A stretch of 64,000 bases of DNA from Methylocystis rosea (GCF_003855495.1 NZ_CP034086.1:620001-684000); one strand, 5' to 3'. Positions 44,781 to 52,830 are shown, counted from the first letter of the stretch. A program made the numbers and translations. The notes: generated from the letters alone by a model not told the origin.

Positions 44781-45581
44781 ATGGCGATCATATCTCCGAC
44801 CCCGAAGCTGCGCGTCACGATCGAATTCGGCGTGGCGCGCCTCTACATCGAAAACCCCGCCAAGCGGAACGCGTTCGACTTTGAGATGTGGCGCGCGCTG
44901 CCGCCGCTGCTGCGCGCCGTCGACGCGGCGGAGGAAGCGCGCATCCTCGTCATCAGCGGGGCGCCGGGTCTGCCGTTCTGTTCCGGCGCCGACATCAGCG
45001 AATTCTCCAACCTGCGCGCGACAAGCGAGGGCGGGCGCATCTATGAGAACGCCAATGTCGAGGCCTTCGACTCGATTTCGAATCTTTCCAAGCCGACGAT
45101 CGCGGCCGTGTCGGGATTCTGCATGGGCGGCGGATTCGGAATCGCCTCGGCCTGCGACCTGCGCGTCGCCGATGGGCAAGCGACGTTCGCGATTCCGGCG
45201 GCGAAGCTCGGCGTCGGCTATCCGCCGGCGGCGATGGCCTATGTCGTCGCCGCCGTCGGCCCGCAACTCGCGTTCGATCTCTTTTACACGGCGCGCCGCC
45301 TGACCGCTGATGAAGCCAAGGAGCGCGGCTTCGTCAGCCGCCTCTTCGCCACCGAGAGTTTCGAAGGCGCGGTGCATGCGCTCGCGGAAACCATCGCCGC
45401 GGGCGCGCCTCTGACCTTGCGCGCCGCCAAGGCGGCGATCCGCGCCGCCGCAGGCCTGCCCGGCGCGTCGTCGCATGAGCAGTGTGAAGCGCTGACGAGC
45501 GCCTGTTTTGACAGCGCGGATTACATGGAAGGGCGCGCCGCGTTCCTCGAGAAGCGTGAGCCGAATTTTTCCGGGCGATGA
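44781..45581 (+). CDS. Enoyl-CoA hydratase/isomerase family protein
   Basis: A 266-residue crotonase-fold protein. The oxyanion-hole region reads GAPGLPFCSGADISEF and AAVSGFCMGGGFGIASACDLRVA (about 100-122), with PAAKLGVGYPPAAMAYV after it. One of the two catalytic Glu positions of classical hydratases is not obvious, so isomerase or another acyl-CoA activity is possible. ATG 44781 begins with an ISPTPKLRVTIEFGVARL extension typical of alphaproteobacterial members. It stands alone. Confidence 0.88.
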   Translation: MAIISPTPKLRVTIEFGVARLYIENPAKRNAFDFEMWRALPPLLRAVDAAEEARILVISGAPGLPFCSGADISEFSNLRATSEGGRIYENANVEAFDSISNLSKPTIAAVSGFCMGGGFGIASACDLRVADGQATFAIPAAKLGVGYPPAAMAYVVAAVGPQLAFDLFYTARRLTADEAKERGFVSRLFATESFEGAVHALAETIAAGAPLTLRAAKAAIRAAAGLPGASSHEQCEALTSACFDSADYMEGRAAFLEKREPNFSGR

Positions 45582-45937
45582 CGTTACTCGCAGCCGTGGC
45601 GCGCGCCGTCGCGATGGGGCCGTCGCCAGCGTAAACGCGCGCTTTGCTTATGCCAGTGCTTCGAACTCGGGTTAATCCAGCTCGCTTTCAGCCGTCATGC
45701 CCGGCCTTGCGCCGGGCATCCACGCCGGGACATCGCGAAACGCATCGTGCGGAGACGTCGCGTGAATGGCCGCGACAAGCGCGGCCATGACGCGGTGAGA
45801 GGACGCCTTGTTAACCTGGATTCGGAGCCCTGTTGTTTATGCAGGTCGGCTTGACGGCGTGGGCATAGCGGTTACTGTTTCAGCGACGATTGGCGATGCC
45901 TATCCCCGTGTAGCGGCGAATTACGGGAAGGATTGTC
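45582..45937. other. Intergenic region ahead of the 45.9-48.3 kb cassette
   Basis: This 356-bp space contains a composite REP-like element (45694-45791) and, at its right end, the 5' part of a segment repeated at 46776. No promoter with good hexamers was recognised and no gene is supported. Confidence 0.5.
45694..45791. repeat. Composite REP-like inverted repeat, family C
   Basis: GTCATGCCCGG at the left and GGCCATGAC at the right (45783-45791) bound the element. Inside are the hairpins TGCCCGGC/GCCGGGCA (45698-45718) and ATGGCCGCG/CGCGGCCAT (45766-45788). This layout is common in Hyphomicrobiales intergenic repeats. Confidence 0.6.
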
Positions 45938-46050
45938 TTGAGGCCTTTCAACAAGCGTTTGCGCAGATCATCGTCTGCCGCTGGAGGCAGGCTGCGCCTC
46001 GGCGCGCTTCTGCTCGCCGCGATGCTTTTCGGCAGCGCGGCGCCAGCCGG
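45904..46050 (+). repeat. Direct repeat, copy 1 (5' end of exported-protein gene)
   Basis: From CCCCGTGTAGCGGCGAA onward, this segment, covering the ribosome site, start and signal peptide of the next gene, is repeated at 46776-46920 with scattered substitutions. Shared strings include GGATTGTCTTGAGG, TTTCAACAAGCGTTTGCG and CGCCTCGGCGCGCTT. Confidence 0.8.
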
Positions 46051-46813
46051 AGCGGGGGAAAACTACAGAGGTCACGATCCCGACTCCTACGAGTGCAGTT
46101 CGGACTTCAACATTCTCAACCGATTTTCTGCGCCGCCCGGCGTTTCCGCGGCGCGCTCGACCAAATATTCTGACATAAAGTTCACCCGCGAGAACAACAT
46201 CATTTCGGTCAAGGACGCGTCGAATTCGAGCGATTTGGCCTACATCTCCGTGGACGAAAACACGAAATATTGCGCCGTTAAAGAAGTGGAAATCATAAAG
46301 AAACGCACAGAACCTTTTTTTAAAGATCCGCGACTCTATCCTCAAAAATGTAACATCAATTATCATGCATTTCATACGAGAATTGTCATAGACGCCGAGT
46401 TGCCGGTAAGAGCGTTTTTATTGCAAGGCTCACCGCCGGAGTTCGATAAGATGGATCATATCGTCGATGTTGATGTTTACCGCACAGAGGACTGGCGAAA
46501 AAGAAATTCTGCGGAGGGATGTCGAGAAATAAGCGGAAGCTCAGATGGCGCTTTCTTTGCGATGAGTTCACTTGGATTTAGCACAGCGAACATGTCTGCC
46601 CTCAACTTATTGGAAGAAGCGCCGTATAAACTCAAAAATGGTGATACTTATTTTGTTTACGAGCGCCAAGCATTGACGAAGGCGCGGCCGGGGGGGGGGG
46701 GCGCGGCCAAAGTAAGAAGTTTGGTTCGCGATGACCCCAACCATACGTTTAGGAGAAGTTATGAAAACATGCCTGCCCCGTGTAGCGGCGAACCAGGGGG
46801 AGGATTGTCTTGA
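45938..46813 (+). CDS. Exported protein of unknown function with a poly-G tract near its 3' end
   Basis: A 291-residue protein, most likely started by TTG 45938 behind GGAAGGATTG. The signal peptide (RLRLGALLLAAMLFGSAAPAGA) is clear. The mature part has several Cys (YECSSDF, KYCAVKEV, QKCNINYH, GCREIS) and no known domain; codon use is more AT-rich than in neighbouring genes. A run of 12 G (46690-46701) follows codons for ALTKARP. With 12 G the frame continues 41 codons into the second repeat copy; with 11 or 13 G it would stop within about 4 or 11 codons. The native C-terminus is therefore uncertain. Confidence 0.6.
   Translation: MRPFNKRLRRSSSAAGGRLRLGALLLAAMLFGSAAPAGAGENYRGHDPDSYECSSDFNILNRFSAPPGVSAARSTKYSDIKFTRENNIISVKDASNSSDLAYISVDENTKYCAVKEVEIIKKRTEPFFKDPRLYPQKCNINYHAFHTRIVIDAELPVRAFLLQGSPPEFDKMDHIVDVDVYRTEDWRKRNSAEGCREISGSSDGAFFAMSSLGFSTANMSALNLLEEAPYKLKNGDTYFVYERQALTKARPGGGGAAKVRSLVRDDPNHTFRRSYENMPAPCSGEPGGGLS
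46690..46701 (+). repeat. Homopolymeric 12-G tract in coding sequence
   Basis: Twelve consecutive G lie within the exported-protein frame. Tracts of this length are prone to slipped-strand changes, which would switch the C-terminal tail between frames. A sequencing or assembly error in the length is also possible. Confidence 0.85.
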
Positions 46814-46940
46814 GGCTTTCAACAAGCGTTTGCGCGCCTCATCTGCTGCCGTTGGGGGCCGGCAGCGCCTCGGCGCGCTTTTGCTTGCTGTGACGCTGGT
46901 CGGCAGCGCCTTTCCGGCGGCGCGTCGTTGGTTGAACTAG
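46761..46940 (+). CDS. Short open frame over the second leader copy; possible remnant
   Basis: From ATG 46761 (AGGAGAAGTT just upstream is a good ribosome site) 59 residues can be read: a start unlike copy 1, then a signal-like helix (RLGALLLAVTLVGSAFPAA) and a quick stop after ARRWLN. It overlaps the 3' end of the preceding frame. It may be a real short exported peptide or merely what remains of a duplicated gene. Confidence 0.4.
   Translation: MKTCLPRVAANQGEDCLEAFNKRLRASSAAVGGRQRLGALLLAVTLVGSAFPAARRWLN
46776..46920 (+). repeat. Direct repeat, copy 2 (frameshifted leader copy)
   Basis: This segment repeats 45904-46050. A one-base loss (GGCCTTTC to GGCTTTC) just after the TTG start breaks the original signal-peptide frame. 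The same protein-like sequence (FNKRLRASSA ... RLGALLLAVTLVGSAFPAA) can still be read from ATG 46761 up to a stop at 46940. Confidence 0.8.
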
Positions 46941-46957
46941 AAGGATCGGTCCAGACA

Positions 46958-47059
46958 ATGGCGGAACAGCGCGAAAAGCTAACTGACAAAGACGTTATTG
47001 AAGCTGTGACCGGCGCCTCCCTGATGGCGACAGTGTTGAGCGGATACACTGAGGTTTAA
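46958..47059 (+). CDS. 33-residue peptide with double-glycine-like leader; candidate secreted-peptide precursor
   Basis: ATG 46958, with AGAAGGAT about 12 bases upstream, opens a 33-residue frame ending at TAA 47057-47059, two bases before the next gene's ATG. The N-terminal half is charged (EQREKLTDKD). It is followed by VIEAVTGA, in which Gly-Ala at 19-20, Val at -4, Glu at -6 and Ile at -7 match double-glycine bacteriocin leaders; the classic Leu lies at -13, not -12. The remainder (SLMATVLSGYTEV, 13 residues) would be the core. No C39 peptidase-transporter is in the window, so the assignment is inference; a regulatory leader peptide for the downstream gene is the alternative. Confidence 0.45.
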   Translation: MAEQREKLTDKDVIEAVTGASLMATVLSGYTEV

Positions 47060-47061
47060 AA

Positions 47062-47745
47062 ATGTTTGAAACGGTTCACGAAAGAATATTCGGCGCTATA
47101 TTTATCGTTCTTCTTGCTGCGAGCGTGACAACTGTTTTATGTTCAGCAGATAAAACGAAATACCAAATAGATGCGCCTATGGTTCTAGGGGGCGCAGCAG
47201 CCATCACGGTTGTGCTTACGCCATTGTTAATGCTGATATCCCCAATTATTCAGTCTTTATCCAGGTATGTTTCGGATGGTAATCAAATTGCAGTCAATAA
47301 ACAGTATATATTTGGCTTTTCTGCGCAACAATATGAAGTTTTTTGTAATCAATATGGCGCATTTTGTGACAACGATTCAGTATTTCATCAGTTGGACATT
47401 CTGGCGCTGGCGGCGTGCATTATCGCAGGCCTCAGGATTACGCTTTCTATAGGTTTGGCGTTGCTTGGGCGCCCGTCAAGCCTCGAGCATGTGAAGGCAA
47501 TGGAGCGTTACGGCAAGGGTCCGCTAGGCTATGCCGTTTGGATTATTTTACCTATAGGGGGTTTTTGGCTGGTCTCCTATCCAGGAGCATATAAAAGCGC
47601 TCTGCTTATTAAAAAATTACTGGAGAGCCATCCGGCCGTAATGCTCATTATCGTCGCGGTGGCATTTGTATTCTCCGTGCAGTTTCTTACAGAACTCATA
47701 CTGACATATATTTGTTTTGCTGTTTTAAAGGCGCGGCGGATGTGA
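47062..47745 (+). CDS. Multi-spanning membrane protein of unknown function
   Basis: A 227-residue protein with about five hydrophobic segments (roughly 9-28, 39-63, 112-134, 155-174 and 193-218) and a short Cys-containing soluble part between the second and third (about 75-110, FCNQYGAFCDND). Codons are AT-rich (AAT, TTT, ATA) compared with the housekeeping genes, suggesting transfer. The start is two bases after the peptide ORF and its stop one base before the next ATG, so all three are probably coupled. A role as transporter or immunity protein for the peptide is possible but unproven. Confidence 0.65.
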   Translation: MFETVHERIFGAIFIVLLAASVTTVLCSADKTKYQIDAPMVLGGAAAITVVLTPLLMLISPIIQSLSRYVSDGNQIAVNKQYIFGFSAQQYEVFCNQYGAFCDNDSVFHQLDILALAACIIAGLRITLSIGLALLGRPSSLEHVKAMERYGKGPLGYAVWIILPIGGFWLVSYPGAYKSALLIKKLLESHPAVMLIIVAVAFVFSVQFLTELILTYICFAVLKARRM

Positions 47746-47746
47746 A

Positions 47747-48268
47747 ATGTTCAGCAAAACTGAAAGGCGAGTGTACAAATTTGTGATGAACATGGCGGCG
47801 ATTCTGGCGGCGCTGCCGGTTGTCGTATTATTTCTTCTCACCGGACTCAGGGAAGTTTTGCCGCCGCGTGACGACGGCGAAGACGTCACTGAGCTCATAA
47901 TTTCCGCGCCTCGTCAAAATCAGCTCTTGAATCTGAACCAGCTGTTTTCGGCGGACACGATCTGCGTTGTGCCGCCGGAGGCCAATATCAACGAATATAT
48001 TCGGCGGGCGCTGCCCGAAAAGCAGATCTCAGTTCCGGGCGATGATGACGATTACGAGGACAATGTGGCGCGCTGGCGCATTGTCGCGAGCTGGGACGCC
48101 ACGCGGCTCGTGAAAGTTTTCCACGTATGGTCTACGACGACGTCAAAGAGAAAATATCCTTTGGAACTCTCAGATAAAGATAGAGATGCGCCAGGCGCCA
48201 TCTGTTCCAGGCGACTTCTCGTGAAAATAGAAACAATAAACGGAGAAGCGACAGCGACAGTGCAGTAA
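47747..48268 (+). CDS. Membrane-anchored protein of unknown function
   Basis: A 173-residue protein with one N-terminal membrane helix (about 14-34, VMNMAAILAALPVVVLFLLTGL) and a soluble, probably periplasmic remainder. That part contains an acidic stretch (PGDDDDYEDN), two Cys (DTICVV, GAICSRR) and beta-like strands. No family is recognised. It follows the membrane protein gene by a single base and closes the cassette, 42 bp before the next convergent gene. Confidence 0.65.
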   Translation: MFSKTERRVYKFVMNMAAILAALPVVVLFLLTGLREVLPPRDDGEDVTELIISAPRQNQLLNLNQLFSADTICVVPPEANINEYIRRALPEKQISVPGDDDDYEDNVARWRIVASWDATRLVKVFHVWSTTTSKRKYPLELSDKDRDAPGAICSRRLLVKIETINGEATATVQ

Positions 48269-48310
48269 ACGTTGGCGGACCGCCGGTCAGCAGCAGCCAG
48301 GCCTCGCCCA

Positions 48311-50017
48311 TCATCGGTCGGCGCTCGCCTCGACTTCTATGCTCTCCAAAATTTCGTTCGGCTTTCGCGCCAGCACGTCGATGGCGTTGACGCCCTTCGG
48401 CGCGGCAAAACGCAGATGGAGCCGCTTCGGCTTCTCGATATAGGCCGAAACCGCGTCGGCGATCCGCTTGGCGTTGGCGCCGGAGCCGCCGAGCGTATTG
48501 ATCGCCGTCGCGGCGGCTTTGGCGTAATCGGCGCGCGCCTTGTCGACGGACGTCTTCTGCTCTTTGGCTTCAAGCGCGAGCACGCGATCGACGAGACCGT
48601 CGCCTTCGAGCGTCAGATCGATCGATTTGATCGACGTCGTGAGCATGGCGGCGCGCGAAATGAGGGGCGAAGACGAGAACGCCGCGCTCGACACATTGCC
48701 GAAGAGCGCCGAAAGATGCGCCACGCCCATGTTCTTCGCGTCGATCGCGACAGGCTCCAGCGCCGCTTCCGACGTTTTCTCGCGCCACTCGCCGGCGGCG
48801 AGTCCGGAGAGCGCGAGTTCGCGATAGCCGAGCGCCAGGAAATGCGCCGTCGTCTGGGTTTCGCCGCGCGCCGAAAGATCGACGATGAAATTGTCGACGC
48901 GCCCGGAGAATTTCGTCGGCGTCGAGCTAAGAAAATTATCGAATGTCGCGCTGGCGTTCTCGACGCTGAATTTCATTCGCGACGGTTCGCTGGTCTTGGA
49001 GTCGGGAATATCGGCGGCGACGCCGCGCGCCTCGATTCGCGCGAGCTTGGGATAGGCGGCGCCCTCTAAAACCGGAGCCAGCTGCAATTCATTCAGCGCA
49101 AATCGCTTGACCGACAGATGGCCGCCGTCCGACGCGGCGAGCGAGAAATCGTCGAAAAACATCTCGCCGGCGCCGGCGCCCGCGACTTTGCGCATGCCGG
49201 CGCGCGCGATCTTCGCCGTGAACGGCTTCTCCGCGGGTTCGCCCTTGCCGGCGGCGACGACGTCATCAACCTCGATCGCCGCCGCCTCGAAGGATTGCAG
49301 CGCGTCGAGGACATCGCGCATCAGCGCGGGATCCTCTTCGGGCTTCGCCGGATCGAATTTCTCGAATCTTTCAATAAGTTTGCCGGCGGGAGTCCGCAGC
49401 GCGCGGCCGCGCACGCCCTCGATCTTCAGGCGGCCCGTCGTCAGAATGAGATTGGCGCTTGCGTCTTCGAGGCGTGACGATTCGACGATTTCCTCCTCGA
49501 CCAATGGCTTCAGCGGCGCATTGGCCTCGCTGCGCGTGGAGAGCGCCAGATGCGCGAGTTCTGCTAGATCGACGCCCTTGGCGACAGAGGCGCCCCAGAA
49601 GACGCGCTGAACGCCGCCTTTCGTGGATTCGATCGTTTCCTCGCCGCCGTCGCCGCGCACGGTCACCGCGCGTCCGGACACGACATTCTCGAAAAGCAGC
49701 TTGCGATACGCGGCGCGTTCAATGTTCGACTCATTGCGGCTTTCGCTCGACATGGAAGGCACGGCGATTCGCCGCGCCGAAATGCGCGCAAGACGCGCCG
49801 CGACATTGCCGTCGCCGCTCAAAAACAGCGTGGCCAATTCCGTCAGCGGCAGACTCGCGCCTTCGATTTCGATGTGCGGGATACGATAGGTCGTCGCGCC
49901 GAGCGTGATGACGAGATTGTCGAGCGTCAGCGGCTTTTCGCCGGCGCCCGGCGAAGGCGCGGCGAAACTCATGAGCGAAAGCGACGTCACGACGCCGATA
50001 GCGAGGGATCTGCGCAT
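48311..50017 (-). CDS. Large exported protein of unknown function
   Basis: A 568-residue protein. A signal peptide (RRSLAIGVVTSLSLMSFAAPSPGAG) is followed by a long, regular beta-type sequence with repeated pieces such as LDNLVITLGATTYRIPHIEIEGASL, AKIARAGMRKV and DDFSLAASDGGHLSVKRFALNEL, reminiscent of AsmA/DUF-type periplasmic repeats but without a sure match. It ends in a Lys/Arg-rich helix (about 500-540). ATG 50017 was chosen because the signal peptide begins there; the frame is open for another 120 codons of shadow sequence. Convergent with the accessory cassette. Confidence 0.7.
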   Translation of the reverse strand: MRRSLAIGVVTSLSLMSFAAPSPGAGEKPLTLDNLVITLGATTYRIPHIEIEGASLPLTELATLFLSGDGNVAARLARISARRIAVPSMSSESRNESNIERAAYRKLLFENVVSGRAVTVRGDGGEETIESTKGGVQRVFWGASVAKGVDLAELAHLALSTRSEANAPLKPLVEEEIVESSRLEDASANLILTTGRLKIEGVRGRALRTPAGKLIERFEKFDPAKPEEDPALMRDVLDALQSFEAAAIEVDDVVAAGKGEPAEKPFTAKIARAGMRKVAGAGAGEMFFDDFSLAASDGGHLSVKRFALNELQLAPVLEGAAYPKLARIEARGVAADIPDSKTSEPSRMKFSVENASATFDNFLSSTPTKFSGRVDNFIVDLSARGETQTTAHFLALGYRELALSGLAAGEWREKTSEAALEPVAIDAKNMGVAHLSALFGNVSSAAFSSSPLISRAAMLTTSIKSIDLTLEGDGLVDRVLALEAKEQKTSVDKARADYAKAAATAINTLGGSGANAKRIADAVSAYIEKPKRLHLRFAAPKGVNAIDVLARKPNEILESIEVEASADR

Positions 50018-50156
50018 CAGGAAACCTTGGGAAGACGAAGGGGGAGAGCTTGCACGCCGCGCCTTTCGGGGTAAAGAGGCGCGTAGTTTCGTCGCAGCCG
50101 GCGTTTCGCGAGGGGCGGCGCGTGGCGGCGCGGCGGCGCCGTGATAGAGAGGCCGC

Positions 50157-50693
50157 ATGCGTCGACTCCTGCTCCTGCGCCATGGCAAGGCCGACCGGCA
50201 TTCGGCCGGCGGCGACCGCCAACGTCCGCTCACCCGTCGAGGGATGGAGGATGCGCGGCGCATGGGCGAGTATCTGCGAGACGCCGCCATCGTGCCGGGC
50301 CTCGCCGTCGCCTCCGACGCGCGTCGCGCCAAGCAGACCCTCGACCAGGTGCTGGAAGCGTTCCCAGGCCATGTCACGCATCTGATCGAGAATACGATTT
50401 ATCTTGCGACCGTCGACCATCTGGTCGAAATTTTGCGGCAGACGCCTGACAAGGTCGCGACGCTGCTCGCCGTCGGTCACAATCCGGGCTTCGCCGAACT
50501 TGCCGCCTGGCTCGCCGGTTCGGGCGAGGCGGAAGATTTGGCGCTGATGCGCTCAAAATTCCCAACGGCGGCGCTGGCGATGCTCGACTTCGAGACCGAT
50601 CGTTGGGCGGACGTCGGCAGGGGCGGGGCGCGACTTGCGCACTTCGTCACGCCGGGCATTCTACGGGGCGAGGCGACGGAAGACCCCGACTAG
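50157..50693 (+). CDS. SixA-type histidine phosphatase family protein
   Basis: A 178-residue phosphoglycerate-mutase-fold phosphatase. The catalytic motif is LLLRHGKADRH (R8-H9-G10), and a second His lies in VGHNPGFAELAAWL. The length and pattern fit SixA, which removes phosphate from His in Hpt domains, or small relatives acting on other phosphoesters. It starts at ATG 50157 and is divergent from the exported-protein gene. The stop lies in a palindromic repeat. Confidence 0.88.
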   Translation: MRRLLLLRHGKADRHSAGGDRQRPLTRRGMEDARRMGEYLRDAAIVPGLAVASDARRAKQTLDQVLEAFPGHVTHLIENTIYLATVDHLVEILRQTPDKVATLLAVGHNPGFAELAAWLAGSGEAEDLALMRSKFPTAALAMLDFETDRWADVGRGGARLAHFVTPGILRGEATEDPD

Positions 50694-50804
50694 AGCGCGC
50701 TGCGAAAAAGTGGGAACCGGTTTTTCGCGTTGAGCGCGCTCTAAACTTTTGGAATCGATCACGTTATCTGCATTTGGGCGATTCCGCCCAAATGCAGCGT
50801 GATC
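50691..50804. repeat. Hyphomicrobiales-type composite palindrome, copy 3
   Basis: TAGAGCGCGC at the left and GCGCTCTA at the right (50691-50743) enclose GCGAAAAA/TTTTTCGC arms with the box GTGGGAACCGG, a well-known variant in this order. A second dyad follows (50757-50804): GATCACG/CGTGATC arms around a perfect 12-bp stem, TGCATTTGGGCG/CGCCCAAATGCA (50769-50796). The left end includes the stop codon of the SixA-like gene. Confidence 0.85.
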
Positions 50805-50834
50805 TAGCGCAGTTCGCAAACCCGCAAGGCGGCC

Positions 50835-51929
50835 ATGCTGATCGAAGCGCTCCTGACGATGCTGGCCGTAGCTGCGCCCCACAAGGCGCCGGCGGCGATC
50901 GTCGCGCCCGCGTCGATATTCGCCGCGACGCCGAGTCCCGCCTATCAGCCGCAAGCGCGCGCCGTGGACAATTGGCGCTTCGAAAGCGCGCTGGAGCTGG
51001 AGATGGCGCCTGTCGCCGCGATCCGCCGGGCGCTCGGCGCCGAAGCGGGCGAACCGGCCCGCTGCGTCAAGCTCAACAATTACTGGTGCATCAAGAGCGC
51101 GGGCTGGAACGGCGAGATCGCCGCCGACGCCGATGGCCATGTCGCCTTCGCTTCGGCGGAGGAGGGCGCAGCCGTCGCGGCGCTGCTGCTGCGCCGGTAC
51201 TATGTCGCCTATGGCAGGCGCACCGCGCGCGCCATCGTCGAGCGCTGGGCGCCGGCGCAATGTTCGCTTGTGTTCGCGTCCGCCGCGCCTCGGCGGCCGG
51301 TAGCCGCTCCCGGATTGCCGGCGTCGCGCGGCGCCATGGCGCGCATGTCGCCGCAGCGCCTCGCGCCCCTGGGGCTCGCGCCGCGCGGCATTCAGAACAC
51401 GCTTCGCTCGCGCTGGCTGGCGGCGCATGGGCGCGGCGGGGTCAATCTGAAGACGGCCCGGCGACCGCTCGGAAAGCCCGTCGACCTCATGCCGGCGCCC
51501 TCGATCATGGCCGGCGTCTCCGAGCTTCCCGCGCGGCGGGAAAAGCTCGCCGAGCTGATCGAACCGGCGCCTCGGACGACAATCGCCGACCTGCCGCCGG
51601 CGCCCGCGCCGCGGCCGCTTGGCGTTTCGAATTGCGCCGGGGAGCTGGCGCGGATCGTCACTTACGCGACCAATATCGCCCAGGGCGTCGTCGGCGGTCC
51701 GAACGAGGATCTGGCGCTGTTCACCTCCGACGGCGCGCCGACCGAAAATCTGGCCAAGGTGATGGCGAATATGGCGGCGGTCGAGATCGGGCCGGCGCGG
51801 CCGCGCGAGGCGCTTATCCGGATCGCCGTCGCGCAACTGCGCCAGATGCGGGGGTCCGCGAAGCCGGCAGGCGATGCGACGCCGAGGGCTGCGGCGGCGG
51901 CGCCGCCGCCGGCGCATGCGGGTCGGTGA
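50835..51929 (+). CDS. Protein with a phage P5/lysozyme-like segment and long Ala/Pro-rich tail
   Basis: A 364-residue protein. Near the start is a signal-like helix (LIEALLTMLAVAAPHKAPAA). A compact part (about 75-138) reads CVKLNNYWCIKSAGWNGE ... FASAEEGAAVAALLLRRYYVAYGRRTARAIVERWAPAQC. The KxNNxxxI, FxSxxxGxxAxxxLLRRYY and RxIVxRWAP pattern resembles the 'structural protein P5'/lysozyme-like domains of phage and secretion systems. The remainder is low-complexity (Ala, Arg, Pro) with a short C-terminal domain (about 255-345, CAGELARIVTYATNI). No lytic activity is shown. It stands alone between two repeat/other genes. Confidence 0.6.
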   Translation: MLIEALLTMLAVAAPHKAPAAIVAPASIFAATPSPAYQPQARAVDNWRFESALELEMAPVAAIRRALGAEAGEPARCVKLNNYWCIKSAGWNGEIAADADGHVAFASAEEGAAVAALLLRRYYVAYGRRTARAIVERWAPAQCSLVFASAAPRRPVAAPGLPASRGAMARMSPQRLAPLGLAPRGIQNTLRSRWLAAHGRGGVNLKTARRPLGKPVDLMPAPSIMAGVSELPARREKLAELIEPAPRTTIADLPPAPAPRPLGVSNCAGELARIVTYATNIAQGVVGGPNEDLALFTSDGAPTENLAKVMANMAAVEIGPARPREALIRIAVAQLRQMRGSAKPAGDATPRAAAAAPPPAHAGR

Positions 51930-51937
51930 TTTTAGTT

Positions 51938-52756
51938 TTAGGAGCGCGCCATGAGCTCCAGCGCGAGCCCGTAGACTTTCGTGCGGGCGGGTTCGGGCAG
52001 GGTTTTCAGCACTTCAAAATAAGTCTGCCCGGCGCCGCACATGCGGGCGTCTTCCAGCGGCGGCGTCGGCATCTTGCCGTCGAGCAGCGCGTCGATCTCG
52101 ACCTTGTTCAGACCCCGCGCGGCGAGCGCGGTCTCCAACACCCGGAAGTCCGCCTCCGTCGGCGCGGTCCTGTCGATCTTTTTGGCTTGTCCGCTGACGA
52201 TCGCCTCTAATCCCGCAAGCGCCATGTCCGAGACGATCTGGCGGCGGGAGGCGGCGAATCGCTGAAAGTCGAGATTGGTCGCGCCGTAGAGGAAGGCGAC
52301 GCACATGCGTTTGTCCTCCCGCGCCACCGCCTGCAGCACTTCCAGTTGCTTTTCGAAGACGCGGGCGATCGGCTCAGGCTCGGCTTTCGCCGCCAGAGCG
52401 CCGCGCGAGGTTCGGATGCGGCGCACCGCCTCGGACAGATAATAGTCGACGCTCTGCTCTTCTTTCGTCTGCGCGAGGCGGGTGGCGAAATCATTGATCG
52501 CCGCTTCGTAATCCGCCGTGAAGGTCTCGCGAAGTCTTGCGAAGTAGCGCGCATAATCCGGCGTCGAGGCGATCAAGGCCTCGATCTGCTGCCGCGCGGT
52601 CCCCTTGTCGACCTGCCCATTGGCGGGCGCCGCGATCCCCGATCCCGCATCGGCCATGCGCGGCGTGGGATTGAGGGCCAGCCAGGTGAGGCCGATGCCG
52701 GCTCCGACCGCGACGAGCGCCGCAGCCAGCAGCGCCAGAATTTTCTCCAGATACAT
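51938..52756 (-). CDS. Membrane-anchored protein of unknown function
   Basis: A 272-residue protein with an N-terminal membrane helix (ILALLAAALVAVGAGIGLTWLAL) and a mostly alpha-helical soluble part. Helices include ARQQIEALIASTPDYARYFARLRETFTADYEAAINDFATRL and KQLEVLQAVAREDKRMCVAFLYGATNL. A second Cys is near the end (ARMCGAGQTYF). No family is recognised. It is convergent with the P5-like gene with only an 8-bp gap. Confidence 0.65.
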   Translation of the reverse strand: MYLEKILALLAAALVAVGAGIGLTWLALNPTPRMADAGSGIAAPANGQVDKGTARQQIEALIASTPDYARYFARLRETFTADYEAAINDFATRLAQTKEEQSVDYYLSEAVRRIRTSRGALAAKAEPEPIARVFEKQLEVLQAVAREDKRMCVAFLYGATNLDFQRFAASRRQIVSDMALAGLEAIVSGQAKKIDRTAPTEADFRVLETALAARGLNKVEIDALLDGKMPTPPLEDARMCGAGQTYFEVLKTLPEPARTKVYGLALELMARS

Positions 52757-52830
52757 CGCCGGCCTTTGCGTCTCTGACGGAAAGCGCGAAGCTTAAAGCA
52801 TTGCGCAGGAGGGCGGAAGCGCGGCGGCGC

